DNA of 64,000 nucleotides, taken from positions 843,597 through 907,596 of the forward strand of contig CAJNOI010000014.1 in the NCBI GenBank assembly GCA_905250115.1, written 5' to 3'. The notes under the pieces are model-generated. The model was given only the letters and a program-made list of their open reading frames with translations. It was not told where the DNA came from and ran no database searches. Numbering within the stretch: position 1 is the first letter of the stretch; every line of letters begins with the position of its first letter. The translations under genes and the position numbers were made by a program. This DNA comes from Adineta steineri (Eukaryota; Rotifera; Eurotatoria; Adinetida; Adinetidae). Positions 23,704-33,787 of this stretch are shown piece by piece.

Positions 23704-25342
23704 CGATTTAAAACTCAATGAAACAAGCATCACAAGTGAGAAATATGTTACCAGTATTTATAAGCATTGTTCAATCACTTATCAACTAGATTTCAAACAT
23801 ATATTTTTAAAATGATATTTTCATCTGTAATTAATTTTTCACTTTGATTATTCGAATAACGTGTTGTTCTTTTTTTCATATTAATCAAGCTAATTATGTT
23901 TATTTTGTTACTCAATATATTTCCAAATAAAAATGTGTGTTCTTTTTCAAACTTCTTTTACATAAACAAATTTTTTTTGAATGAGTAGTATTATTTGAAG
24001 AAGCATTATATATTAAAAGAAACGGTTGGAATTATTGTTGCCGACAGGCACTCATGAATATGATTTAGAATAAAAGAATTTAAAATCTTGGAAGAAAAAG
24101 GTATACTCTTTACACATTTCAAGTCTTTCATCAAAATGAAAAAAGAAATTTTGTTACTGTTTGCACAATATAAAAACAAAGACATGAAAATAAAAGTTAT
24201 ATTAATATAGATTTGAAATTGACTAAATGATATAATTTATTTTCTAATTAATCTGTGAAATATAATATATTTATTGATTATTGCTACAAAACTGATATTC
24301 TATAGTCAATATACTTCTCAGTGTGCAGAAATTCAAGAGTGTAGATATAAAACATAAAAATTGTTGTTATTTTCTCAATTAGACTAACACCTACACTTTC
24401 AAATATATTAAAAATAAAAATCATCAAGGTCATTGAACTTGGAAAAAAACATGTATTAAACATAAAGGAATGACGTAAAACTCATCTTCATTTTTTCACA
24501 TTGAAAACAATAATTAACGATCTTTCAATATATAAATAGAATTTTAGCGAAATTTTTCTGACATAAGTAATTATTTTTCTTTATTTAATCTCGTATACCA
24601 ACTCGTTATATTCAATGAAATCCATGTTTTTTTTTTAATATTTCAAGCAAAGCAGAAAATATGTAAATAACTTCTAAGTCAAATTTTCTAGTTAAATTTA
24701 GTTCAATAGACTAATGAATAGGTGTAATTTATTTACAATTTCTTTTAAAGAATGTTGCTATAAAAACCGGAAAACCCCCCTTGTTCTTTTATGTCTTATA
24801 ACATGATGCGCAGTACTCGAATTTCTATTTATTATGAATTAAACATAGCCTTGAATGAGTACCTAATAGGTTAGATTTCTTTTAATTAAAGTAATATATA
24901 ATATACAATGAGAATCTCTTGATGATGATTATGACATCTTTATATATTCTATTCATAGTTTTCTTTCATTCTCTCATTTTATTTTTTAGTCATTTTTCCG
25001 TGTTTCACGGTGTGTGATATACAGTGCTATTGTATGAATATGTAATGATTTGGTATATGTTGAAAGAGAAGAGATTTTTTTGTAAAAAGATAGTTTTGTT
25101 ATCAAAATATCATGACACATTATAATAATGACTTTTTTTTAAATAGAAAATGTATATATATATATATTAGTTTTAATGCTGTCAGGACTGTTAGTATTCG
25201 TGAGTATCACCTAGAAGGTAGATATTAATATGAGATAAATAACAGTTCTTTGCTACGAATATAAACAAATTATAGGCTTTAGTAGAGATGATCCAATAGT
25301 TTATTTTAGATTTACTAATAATCTAACCAAAAAATCATCATT
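23704..25342. other. Intergenic with one decayed hairpin
   Basis: AT-rich sequence. A decayed hairpin is visible at about 24340-24400 (caagagtgtag … cctacactttc). No gene is supported. Confidence 0.35.
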
Positions 25343-26335
25343 ATGTCATCACAAGCTTCAACTACCGATATAATTATCTTAATGAAATCAATACAACTGT
25401 ATTTATATGAAATTGGTTGTGTAATATTAATATTCCTTGGTACTTTAGGTTGTATAATTAATCTAATTGTTTTTACTCAAAAAAATCTTCGTAAAAATCC
25501 ATGTTCAATTTATTTTATTGCATATAATATTGCGAATTTTATTTACATTTATTCTTCATTAATATCATTAACATTAAGTATTGGATATAAAATAGATGCG
25601 AGTATATATAATTTAATATTATGTCGTTTACGTCTTTATATCATAGCTTTATCAAATTGTTTAAGTTCATATTATTTAATATTAGCTTCAATTGATCGAA
25701 TATGGATTACATCACATAATGCTATTGTAAGACGAAGAAGTAATCGTCGTTTTGCTTGTATATTTATTATTATTGGAACAATATTTTGGACATTATTTCA
25801 TATTCATGCATTAATTTTTTCAACTATTTCACAAATTGCTCCGAATACATTTCTATGTTATTATCAATCGGGTGGTCATTTGATTTTTATGGGTTATTAT
25901 TCGATTGTAAAAGAAACAACAGCACTTTTATTATTAATAATATGTGGATTATGGTCAATAAAAAATATTCGAAAGACAAGACGTGTAAGAATTGCTCCAG
26001 TTTTATCTGTAAGTGGTACAACAGTCGGAAATAATATATTATCATCTTCAAAAGATCGACAACTTATTTTAATGTTATTTATGGATATAACGATTTATAT
26101 TTTGTTTAGTTTTTCATTTGCAATCTTTCTTATGTATCAACAAATAACACAAAATCAATTGAAAACTTCTGATCGAATACAAATTGAAACAATAATTAGA
26201 AATATTTGTTTATTTAGTTCAGGTATACCATTTTGTTTGGGTTGTTATACAAATTTATTTATATCAAAAACATTTCGAAGTGAAATAAAAAAAATATTTT
26301 TATCAAGACAATTTTTTTGTTGTAATTCTGTCTAA
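25343..26335 (+). CDS. Rhodopsin-like 7TM GPCR, orphan
   Basis: This is an intronless 330-residue protein with seven hydrophobic segments (about residues 18-45, 53-80, 95-118, 137-160, 178-202, 236-265 and 280-308). TM1 holds GCIINLIVF, the usual G-N of class A. The DRY-type motif after TM3 reads SIDRIWIT. A Cys before TM3 (LCRLRL) and one in the second outer loop (FLCYYQS) can form the standard disulfide. The short tail ends in two Cys. It resembles the expanded orphan FMRFamide/peptide-receptor-like GPCRs of bdelloids. The ligand is unknown. It sits in the plasma membrane and would couple to G proteins. Confidence 0.75.
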   Translation: MSSQASTTDIIILMKSIQLYLYEIGCVILIFLGTLGCIINLIVFTQKNLRKNPCSIYFIAYNIANFIYIYSSLISLTLSIGYKIDASIYNLILCRLRLYIIALSNCLSSYYLILASIDRIWITSHNAIVRRRSNRRFACIFIIIGTIFWTLFHIHALIFSTISQIAPNTFLCYYQSGGHLIFMGYYSIVKETTALLLLIICGLWSIKNIRKTRRVRIAPVLSVSGTTVGNNILSSSKDRQLILMLFMDITIYILFSFSFAIFLMYQQITQNQLKTSDRIQIETIIRNICLFSSGIPFCLGCYTNLFISKTFRSEIKKIFLSRQFFCCNSV

Positions 26336-26545
26336 CTAAATCTTTCAATAATCAAATTTTCAGTGTTGAAGAATTTTTTTTTACTTGTTCTTTATTTCAC
26401 ACATCGACTTCATGTGCGTTAACAACTAGTTGCACCTTTTTTTTGTTTTTCGAAGACATTCAAATGATTGTTACATACATGAAAAATTACTTTATTTTAA
26501 AATCATGTGTCTATGCAACACACAGAACGTGCATTGTGAGTTTGT

Positions 26546-26947
26546 ATGATGATGATGTTACTACTTCTTCTTTTGTTTTTTTGTGTACCATGTATTACTG
26601 GAGATGAAGATGCTATTCTTGATCAACTGCGAACTGAAATTGCTTTCAGTAAAAGAATGGATCAAGATCATATGATTGATTTTGTATGTAAATTATTAGC
26701 ATCACCAGAATTTATTGTAGCCAGTGCTGATGATGATTTTTTAAGTACGATACTTGATGAACTTGGCTTTGGAGCATTGGGTGTACGACGTAATACTTGG
26801 GCAGCTAAATATCAAGCAGATCCTCGTAAATCAGCAACTTGTTTTGGTACTTTACATTCAGTAGGAACATCTGATAAATCAAGAATGTCCTTGGCAAATT
26901 CAAGAAATATTATACGACGATGTTGTTTAAATAACGATGATTTATAA
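26546..26947 (+). CDS. Small secreted protein with ALGVRR motif
   Basis: A 133-residue frame begins with a strong signal peptide (four Met, a Leu run, then CVPCITG). The mature part is acidic at first (DEDAILDQLRTEI), then has GFGALGVRRNTWAAKYQ. It ends with a few Cys (C-F-G, RRCC) and NNDDL. No known family. The piece 'ALGVRR-x-T' also occurs in the small secreted protein at 32404-32159. A dibasic site in a secreted precursor could be a processing site. Function unknown. Confidence 0.55.
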   Translation: MMMMLLLLLLFFCVPCITGDEDAILDQLRTEIAFSKRMDQDHMIDFVCKLLASPEFIVASADDDFLSTILDELGFGALGVRRNTWAAKYQADPRKSATCFGTLHSVGTSDKSRMSLANSRNIIRRCCLNNDDL

Positions 26948-27093
26948 AAAAAATTGAATATATATATTAATTAAGATTTACTCTTATACGCTTTAAATAA
27001 ATTGTTTTTTCGGGTTTTTGTATTTGTAAAAAAAAGATTATGTTATGTATTTTTTTTGATTGTTTGTAATGTGTATATCATATAAGAAACATC

Positions 27094-27157
27094 TTGAGGG
27101 TGTGGGTGTGGGTGGATGGGTGTGTTTCTCCTTTTTCTCTCTAACCCATACCCTCAA
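27094..27157. repeat. Telomere-like hairpin element
   Basis: Arms ttgagggtgtgggtgtggg and ctaacccataccctcaa. One of the clearest copies; TTGAGGG/CCCTCAA ends pair perfectly. Confidence 0.75.
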
Positions 27158-27399
27158 AAATACAGAAGATATCTTGAAGACTACATTCACATTGTTCCCA
27201 ATAACTAACTCATTCAACTTCTTCAATGTTTTGTCATTCTTCTTACTTATATGATTCTTCTAACTGCTGTAATTTTTACCTACTTTAGATAGACGCAAAG
27301 TAAAGAGCGATGGTTTTCGCCGTTAAAAAAATCGATATTTATACAATAGAAAAAGAAATCATAATCATTTTTATGTCTTTTCGGGAAAAGATTACTAAT

Positions 27400-27780
27400 C
27401 AATATTCGAATTTTTGCCAATTTTCATCAAAATAAAACACATGAATAAATTCACATCTCTCTCAGTACTCTTGATGAAGTCATAATGAAAATGGGATGTT
27501 AGTATAATATCATTAAAAGCTAGAGGATCAAACAGAACAGTTCTAATATTCAATTGATCCAACATAAATACCTTTTTCCTTTCGGAATCATTTTTTTTTT
27601 CGTTCATAAATTGAATTATCAAGTTCGAATGTTTTACTAATAGAAACAATAATCGAAATCTGTCGATGAACTCATTCACATTCATTTTTATATTTATAAT
27701 TTGTTCATCTTCAAAATTCTACGATGAATATGTGTTGTTTTTCAATGAGTTGACGACTATTGAGCAAAGACAAGGAGTTC
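27400..27780 (-). repeat. Inverted copy of the NHL-gene 3' flank
   Basis: Read on the minus strand this matches 44330-44640 and 63345-63580. Shared blocks are gtcaactcattcaaaaacaa, ttttgaagatgaacaaatta, 'aaacattcgaacttgataattcaattta' and 'tgattccgaaag'. It is a third, inverted copy of the sequence downstream of the two effector-NHL genes, without its NHL gene. The ORF over it is not conserved between copies. Confidence 0.7.
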
Positions 27781-28053
27781 AGTCAAGAAAACAAAATAAT
27801 TGATTCATGTAGTTTGTATTCATTCGCTTGTTAAACACTAAACTGATAATATTAAAGAATTTGAGTTGAATATGTTCTCATTTTTCACAATAAGATAAAA
27901 TAATGAATTGTAAAAGTGAACTAAAATATTTTTATATCAATCATTTAAATTGTTTTCTACTGTTACATATTGAATTTCAGTTAAATATTTATTCATTTAA
28001 TTTATTTTCAAAAATAAAAATAAAAACTTTATCAAATTAAATTAAAACTATTT

Positions 28054-28112
28054 TTGAGGGTGTGGGTGCGGGTAAAGAGAAGAGTATAACACACACCCAC
28101 ACACACCCCGCA
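28054..28112. repeat. Telomere-like hairpin at a retroelement break
   Basis: Arms tgagggtgtgggtgcgggt and acacacccacacacacccc. RT homology ends exactly at its right edge. Confidence 0.75.
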
Positions 28113-28845
28113 AAACTTAGAATAAAGCGTCGGTAGAATTGGGCCATTTGAACAAATGCATACGCTTGTTTTGATGATGTTAGTACCGGAAAATCAATTG
28201 TTTTTCGGACATTAGTTCGAGTTGGTTTTATTCCATATGACGTTATTCTAAATCCTAAATAAACTAATTCCTTTTTACAAATGGAACACTTATCGGCGTT
28301 CAATTTGATATTAGCTTCTTGTAAGGCACACAATACAGCATCAAGATGTTGAGCATGTTCAACAAGTGACTTGGAGTATATTATTACGTCATCGAAGTAC
28401 ACCCGGAATGTTGTTAACAATGCGCTGGAATGTTGCGGCGGCATTTGACAAACCGAATGGCGTAACGTTGAACTCAAATAGACCCTCACTAGTGATAAAA
28501 GCCGTCTTTTGTTTATCTGTCTCTTCGATGGGCACCTGCCGATAACCTTGCCTCATGTCCAAAGTAGTAAATAATTTGGCGCAAGCTAATCGATCAATGA
28601 TGTCGTCAATTCGGGGCAATGGGTATACGTCACGTTCAGTGATATGGTTCAAGAGCCGATAGTCTATGCAAAATCTTGATGTGCCATCTTTCTTCTTAAC
28701 GATCACCACTGGCGAAGACCATGGACTTGCACTAGGACGAATGACAATGTTCTTCAACATTTCAGCCACTTGATCATTTATAATCTCTCTTTCTTCTGTT
28801 GCTTTGCGGTAAGGATAGGATGATATTGGTGCATGATGGTCTTAG
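28113..28845 (-). pseudogene. Ty3/gypsy-type reverse transcriptase fragment, frameshifted
   Basis: Read on minus, the fragment covers the RT palm and fingers: SPWSSPVVIVKKKDGT, FCIDYRLLN, LPRIDDIIDRL, FTTLDMRQGYRQVPI, FNVTPFGLSNAAATFQR, and then in another frame VYFDDVIIYS, KC-x(8)-LGF and QFYRRFI. The Y-F-D-D box marks a retrotransposon RT. A shift with a small deletion between TFQR and YFDD breaks the frame. Neither protease, RNase H, integrase nor LTRs are present. The downstream end stops at the hairpin 28054-28112. This is a dead fragment. Confidence 0.85.
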
Positions 28846-28853
28846 ATTCGAAT

Positions 28854-29500
28854 TCAATGTTTGGTGTTGATTTTCATCACCGTTAGTTCAGAAATATCAA
28901 AAATTCTGAAATGCTTAAGTAAGACAGGTTGTAAGTATTGTTGTTGATTATTTAAATCTTTGAATAAAGCATTTAATTTGTTTTTTATTTTCTTCAACAA
29001 ACTTGGTAACATCATGTATTCCACATCGGTACTAAAAAGAAAGAAGTATATTTTCTATTAAATAAGAAAAGTAAAAAGTTTTAACTTACTTCTGTTCATT
29101 AATAAACTTTTGATATTCAATCGAGAAGTATTTGTAATCGTTATCATCATCAATCTATATATACATATAAAATGAAAATAAAAAGTGAATAAAAACTAAA
29201 GAAACTTACCTACCATAAGATCTTAAACATATTGTTTTAAAAAAAAACGGGGCACGAAACAAATGGTTTTCTTTTATGTAATCTGCTTTCATAAAACCGT
29301 GTTGGTCGCGGTAAAAATTGATTATTATATTTTCCTATAATATAAACTAAAATAGAACTTCTTACCGAGTCATCTATATCTTTTACGGTAAAACTGTAGT
29401 TGACCATTACCCAGTGACTTGCCAGTATTAATTTGTCGTAGAAAGAATGAAACTTTCCTTTATATGGAAAAAATAAAACTTTTAAAACTTTTATATCCAT
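28854..29500 (-). CDS. Hypothetical multi-exon gene, one junction unresolved
   Basis: Proposed minus-strand exons are 29500-29366, 29334-29214, 29154-29090 and 29031-28854. The first (MDIKVLKVLFFPYKGKFHSF…) ends at a GTAAG donor. The third (IDDDNDYKYFSIEYQKF) and fourth (TDVEYMMLPSLLKKIKN… KH-stop) join cleanly in phase 2. The second exon requires a 31-nt intron and gives YRDQHGFMKADYIKEN, but its donor phase (1 or 2) does not fit the phase-0 third exon. Either the gene is broken, the T9 run near 29240 is miscounted, or exon 2 ends earlier. No domain recognised. Its stop lies directly beside the RT fragment. Confidence 0.35.
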
Positions 29501-30179
29501 TTGATTTTAAAAAATAACGAAATGAACGTGAAGAATTGAATGCTATAGCACGTGTTTTATATAGATTAATTCTAGTAGAAAAGAAAGCAATAATAGACTA
29601 ATATATAGTGACCATAATTCTTATGCGTTGTATTTGGATAAGATAAAAGGCATAACAATATGGTTTATGATGAAAGTAACGTTTTATTAATCTTTTAACA
29701 CGGACAATCTTTAGAATACTACATTATTCTAGTCGAAAATATTTTAATTATTTCAATTCGAATTAATTGAGTAACTAACTTCGAATTTTATCCGAAAGTT
29801 ATATGTACTGTAAAAAGTGTGTGAGACAGATGAGTCATTTTAGAATGTTTTGACGCCAATATTATTATAAGAAATCTTTTTTATAAGCACGATTTCTGTT
29901 GACCGTTGCTTATCCGAAGACAACGATTTTTCTCACCATTTAATTTCTATCGGTTACTGTTCAGCCAATGGGCCAACGAGATCGTTGACAACAATGAAAA
30001 TATTTCCTGCATAATTATGTTTGCCATATAGGTTACTTAGCTTTCTTATCTCTGTATATAGTATGCATAATTTTGTAGCTTATAAAATTCTCTATTGTCC
30101 ACAGAATGGTTTCAATGAAAAATCTCATCTAAAACGATTTCTATTTTGAAATTTATGCTTCCATTTGTAAGATAGATGT
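29501..30179. other. Intergenic, no feature seen
   Basis: AT-rich sequence without supported ORFs or repeats. Confidence 0.35.
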
Positions 30180-30646
30180 ATACTGGTACTCGGTGTAGTT
30201 ATAAACTAACGTCAACAAAAAAAACATGATAGTTTCAGCATTAATAGAGGACGTCAAAGGCTATAGAATGGTACTAAAACATGTAGGTAAATATAGTGTG
30301 CTCGTGATTTTCTCCGATTTACTGTGTCTTTTAGAAGAATTTTTGTGTGCAGATAGTGGCTATCGAGAGCTACAAAATGATCAAAAAAGATGTGAAAAAA
30401 CTCGTTTCTTCAGAATCTTTTCAAAGACTCCACTAAGCTCTATCGATGCTGAAAAGATGACGTCTATTTTACAGTCAATAAAATTCAATAGACTTTTGAG
30501 AGAGTAAATCGGAGAAGATCACGAGCACAATATATTTACATACATGTTTTAATGTTATTTTATAACTTTTGACGTTCTTTATTAGTACTGCAAATATCAT
30601 ATCTTTTTACTGACGTTAGGTTATAATTACAAAGAGTATCAGTATT
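30180..30646. mobile_element. Inverted-repeat element (MITE-like), class unknown
   Basis: Long imperfect terminal inverted repeats of ~150 bp. The left side atactggtactcggtgtag…ttataaactaacgtca…gtgctcgtgat…tctccgatttact pairs with the right side agtaaatcggaga…atcacgagcac…tgacgttaggttataattaca…gagtatcagtat. A 93-codon frame (30226-30507) runs across both arms and has no domain, so I treat it as incidental. No clear target duplication is seen at the edges. Confidence 0.65.
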
Positions 30647-30936
30647 CAACGTCGAGCAGACACTGCCACAGGAAAAGTAATAGATTCTTTGTATTAGTTA
30701 GATCAGGCACCTCTTGCGCTATCGTTCCCTGTTTATCTCGATATCTCACTCTAAAAAGAAGTTAAATTTTGCCAGATTCGATATCCAGGAAGGTTATAAA
30801 GAAAAAAGGACGTACTTCAAAACTGTTGCAGTATATAGAAATATGATATACGTCTACTCTTCACATTTATAATTGCAAAGAAAATGAAAAATGACTAGTC
30901 ATTAACACAAAATATAAATGAGATAATAAAATCATC

Positions 30937-31923
30937 ATGTCGTCTATACCAATTTATTACGATTGGAATTCTACAGTATCATGTCCTCGATGTTATTATG
31001 GATCAATATGTCAATTCACTACATTATATTATAGTATTTCACTCGAATCTCTTCTCTATACATCTCTTCAATCGACGAAAATTTTCTTAATACTTTTTAT
31101 TGGTATAATATGTAATACTGTATCAATCGTAACATTTTGTCAGAAAACAACACGTGAATTGATTAGTGGACTTTATCGATTATGGATTGCAATTATTGGA
31201 CAACTTGGTACAATAATATTAATTATTCGTTTATTTATTATATTTAACAAGAAAAATACTGGAATTATTAATTGTTTTGTTCTTGATTATTTGATATATG
31301 TTCTTTCTTCTTTACATTATTCTTTAACAGCATGTATGGCTATTGAAAAGATTGTTGTTGCTTATAAACATTTATCTTTCGATAAAGAAGGTAGTCGACA
31401 TAAAGCTAAAATAATTATTCCAATATTAATTATTTATCATTTTCTTATTGCTTTTTATAAACTATTTCAATATCAACTACGTGCTGATTTACATTCTACA
31501 CATAATTATTTTTTAAGTACTTTCGAAAAAATAATAAATATAATTCATCTTATACTTCCTATTATTTTCAATTTATTCTCGCCCATAATTTTAATTATTA
31601 TTCTTGTCAAACATAAAATAACTTTAAAACCAGATGTATCATTATGGTCAAATTTTAAAGAAGTATTATATACCTATCGACGTAATATTATTAGTCCCTA
31701 TATTCTTGTTATTTTCACAATTCCTTATCTTATTGTTGCATTCTATTTCAATTGTATTACACAATCATGGCAAAATCAACTCTATCTTAGTGTCTATTTA
31801 ATCTATTTAATACCATTGATGACATCTTTATTTATCTTTATTTTTCCTTCACCAAAATGTCGAGAAGAATTATACAAAATGTATCATCGTTTAATTTCAT
31901 ATATATATTCAAGACGATATTAA
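30937..31923 (+). CDS. 7TM receptor with EGF-like stub, bdelloid type
   Basis: This is an intronless 328-residue protein. A short outer N-terminus has CPRCYYGSICQF, the tail of an EGF-like Cys pattern (C-x2-C-x2-G-x2-C), followed by seven hydrophobic segments starting near residue 44. TM1 has GIICNTVSIVTF. After TM3 the usual DRY is replaced by AIEKIVVAY. The C-terminal tail has FPSPKCREELYK. Bdelloids have many receptors in which EGF modules precede a 7TM core; upstream EGF exons may exist but I did not find any. Ligand unknown; plasma membrane. Confidence 0.7.
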   Translation: MSSIPIYYDWNSTVSCPRCYYGSICQFTTLYYSISLESLLYTSLQSTKIFLILFIGIICNTVSIVTFCQKTTRELISGLYRLWIAIIGQLGTIILIIRLFIIFNKKNTGIINCFVLDYLIYVLSSLHYSLTACMAIEKIVVAYKHLSFDKEGSRHKAKIIIPILIIYHFLIAFYKLFQYQLRADLHSTHNYFLSTFEKIINIIHLILPIIFNLFSPIILIIILVKHKITLKPDVSLWSNFKEVLYTYRRNIISPYILVIFTIPYLIVAFYFNCITQSWQNQLYLSVYLIYLIPLMTSLFIFIFPSPKCREELYKMYHRLISYIYSRRY

Positions 31924-32158
31924 CAAAAATATTTAGTTATAACGTCGTCACTAATCATTACTTTATACGACTCGGTGAAGTACAGCAGTCCGCTTTTTCT
32001 TAATAAAAAATACATCTATAGGCATCAGCTGGCATCTCTATTTGAATGTAAAGCATATATTCATTTATTATGATATAATTTCCTTTTTTTTTATTAATTA
32101 TAATGAAATAAAGTTATGCAAGTATTTATTAACTTTAAAATAAAACAAACATTTTGAA

Positions 32159-32404
32159 TTAATGTGGAAGAAATTGAATTTCATTTTTTGAAAGCCAATC
32201 GTCCAATTCCTTTTGTGCTGCCTTATCATCACTTAGAATTTGAGTATCTTGATCACTAACGACCAATGGACTTGCATTGACGCCTGCTGTTTGTCGACGA
32301 ACTCCCAATGCAACACCTTTTCCACGTCTTTCATCATCAGTAGCTTTGATAGAAACGACGAAAAGACACACAAGAACACAAACGAAAATTGTAGTAAAAC
32401 GCAT
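32159..32404 (-). CDS. Small secreted peptide precursor
   Basis: From the second Met (MRFTTIFVCVLVCLFVVSI, a good signal peptide) the product is 81 residues; an upstream in-frame Met at 32446 would mask the signal, so I prefer 32404. The mature part TDDERRGKGVALGVRRQT has dibasic sites, then an acidic tail ending DDWLSKNEIQFLPH. It shares 'ALGVRR-x-T' with the protein at 26546-26947. It could be a peptide hormone precursor or a secreted effector. No family recognised. Confidence 0.5.
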   Translation of the reverse strand: MRFTTIFVCVLVCLFVVSIKATDDERRGKGVALGVRRQTAGVNASPLVVSDQDTQILSDDKAAQKELDDWLSKNEIQFLPH

Positions 32405-32446
32405 CGTCTTTTTCAATATGAGAATGATCAAATAAGCATTTGACAA

Positions 32447-33058
32447 CGATATTATATAGGCGTAATGTTATCTATTAGCTAATAATAGATAGTGGAACAT
32501 ATGTTTCCTTTTTATGACCAAAAAAAGGTACCTTTATAACATTTGGCTATTTAATCATAAATGATTTATTTATGTATATATATATAAAGGACAAAATATG
32601 AATCATTGTTATGGTGATTACAGATGATACATCGTACTTAGAATAATTTAAATAAATCGCTGCAGATGTAGTCAAACAAAATTTCAATCTATTACATAAA
32701 ATAATAATATTCCATCAATGAACTCTTAGAAGAAGAAGAAAAAAAACTAAATTTTTTCATTTATTTTCTTTTGCATTCTTCCATACCTTCAGCTTAATAA
32801 AGAAAATATGTCTATTATGTTCACTTTATAACCTTACACGTTGCATCAAACGTGCAATTTTAAAAAAAAAATTCTAATTGGTATTTGAAGGCAAATATAT
32901 GATAAAAGAAAAAAAAATAAGATTTTATACAATAAATCAAAACAGCTTGATTATTTTATTGAAATTTAGTTAGTATATGTAAAATCACAATAAAACTGAT
33001 TAGAAAAACATAAAACAAAAGACTCTATAAATCTAATTAAGTTCAGTCTTTTTCTTCT
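32447..33058. other. Intergenic, no feature seen
   Basis: AT-rich sequence with poly(A)-rich stretches and no gene visible. It contains the likely 3' UTR of the transporter gene next door. Confidence 0.35.
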
Positions 33059-33787
33059 TTATTTTGCGACTCGCGTTTCAACTGCGTTTGGTCCAGCTGC
33101 ATCTCCTCGACGTCGTGATATATCAATTAATGGTAAATTAAAATATGCATTTTCACCTTTGACAAGTAAATGTGCAAATGCTTTATACCAACCAATAACT
33201 GCTGTAACTATTCCAAAAGCACCTGCAGCACGTCTCAAATCATTATGGATATTAAGATAATAATGTGCAGTGAATAAAATATAAGTTAATAATAGAAAGA
33301 AGAAAAAGAGTATAGCACTTATGTTTGTTCGAATGGATGCAATTAACACAGCTAATGTAAAAATTGTCCATCCAAGAAAGAAAATACCAAAAGAATAATT
33401 ATTTACTGTTGGATCTGCAACTTGGCCCGAAAAGGCAAATGAACCTTGAACATAAAGTGAACCAAGTCCAAACCAGAAGCCAGCATAAGAACAAAATACA
33501 AGTGCATGAAAATTGTTACCTGAACGAAGTTCATATACACCAGCAATTAATTGAATTAAACCACCATAAAATAATGCCAGACCCATGGCTAAAGCAGGTG
33601 AAGTTAACAGTGGAACAGTTGCACCGCACATATTCATTGAATAAACAAATAATGTTAAAGCAAATGCAGCATAACCAATTGGTTTTGGATTAATTCGTCG
33701 ACCTACTGATGGATAACCATTCACCAAACGTTCAAATTCAACAAATCGATCATATGTTACTCGACCAGTATCAGCTTCACGAGACAT
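33059..33787 (-). CDS. Acetate/succinate transporter, AceTr (GPR1/FUN34/YaaH) family
   Basis: This single-exon protein of 242 residues has six hydrophobic segments. The family signature NPxPxG…F is present as NPKPIGYAAF at residues 33-42. Further family marks are GLALFYGGLIQLIAG, 'ELRSGNNFHALVFCSYAGFWF' split across TM3 with its N-F-x-A-x-x-F-x-S-Y-G-x-F-W pattern, and the length (usual 190-280). AceTr proteins move acetate, succinate or ammonium across the plasma membrane in fungi, bacteria and archaea. They are missing from most animals, so fungal or bacterial ancestry by transfer is likely in a bdelloid. The start is the Met before SREADTGR; an intronless frame fits late acquisition. Confidence 0.85.
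   Translation of the reverse strand: MSREADTGRVTYDRFVEFERLVNGYPSVGRRINPKPIGYAAFALTLFVYSMNMCGATVPLLTSPALAMGLALFYGGLIQLIAGVYELRSGNNFHALVFCSYAGFWFGLGSLYVQGSFAFSGQVADPTVNNYSFGIFFLGWTIFTLAVLIASIRTNISAILFFFFLLLTYILFTAHYYLNIHNDLRRAAGAFGIVTAVIGWYKAFAHLLVKGENAYFNLPLIDISRRRGDAAGPNAVETRVAK

Noticed and set aside
30226-30507. 93-codon ORF
   Set aside because: It spans both arms of an inverted-repeat element and has no domain, signal or splice support.
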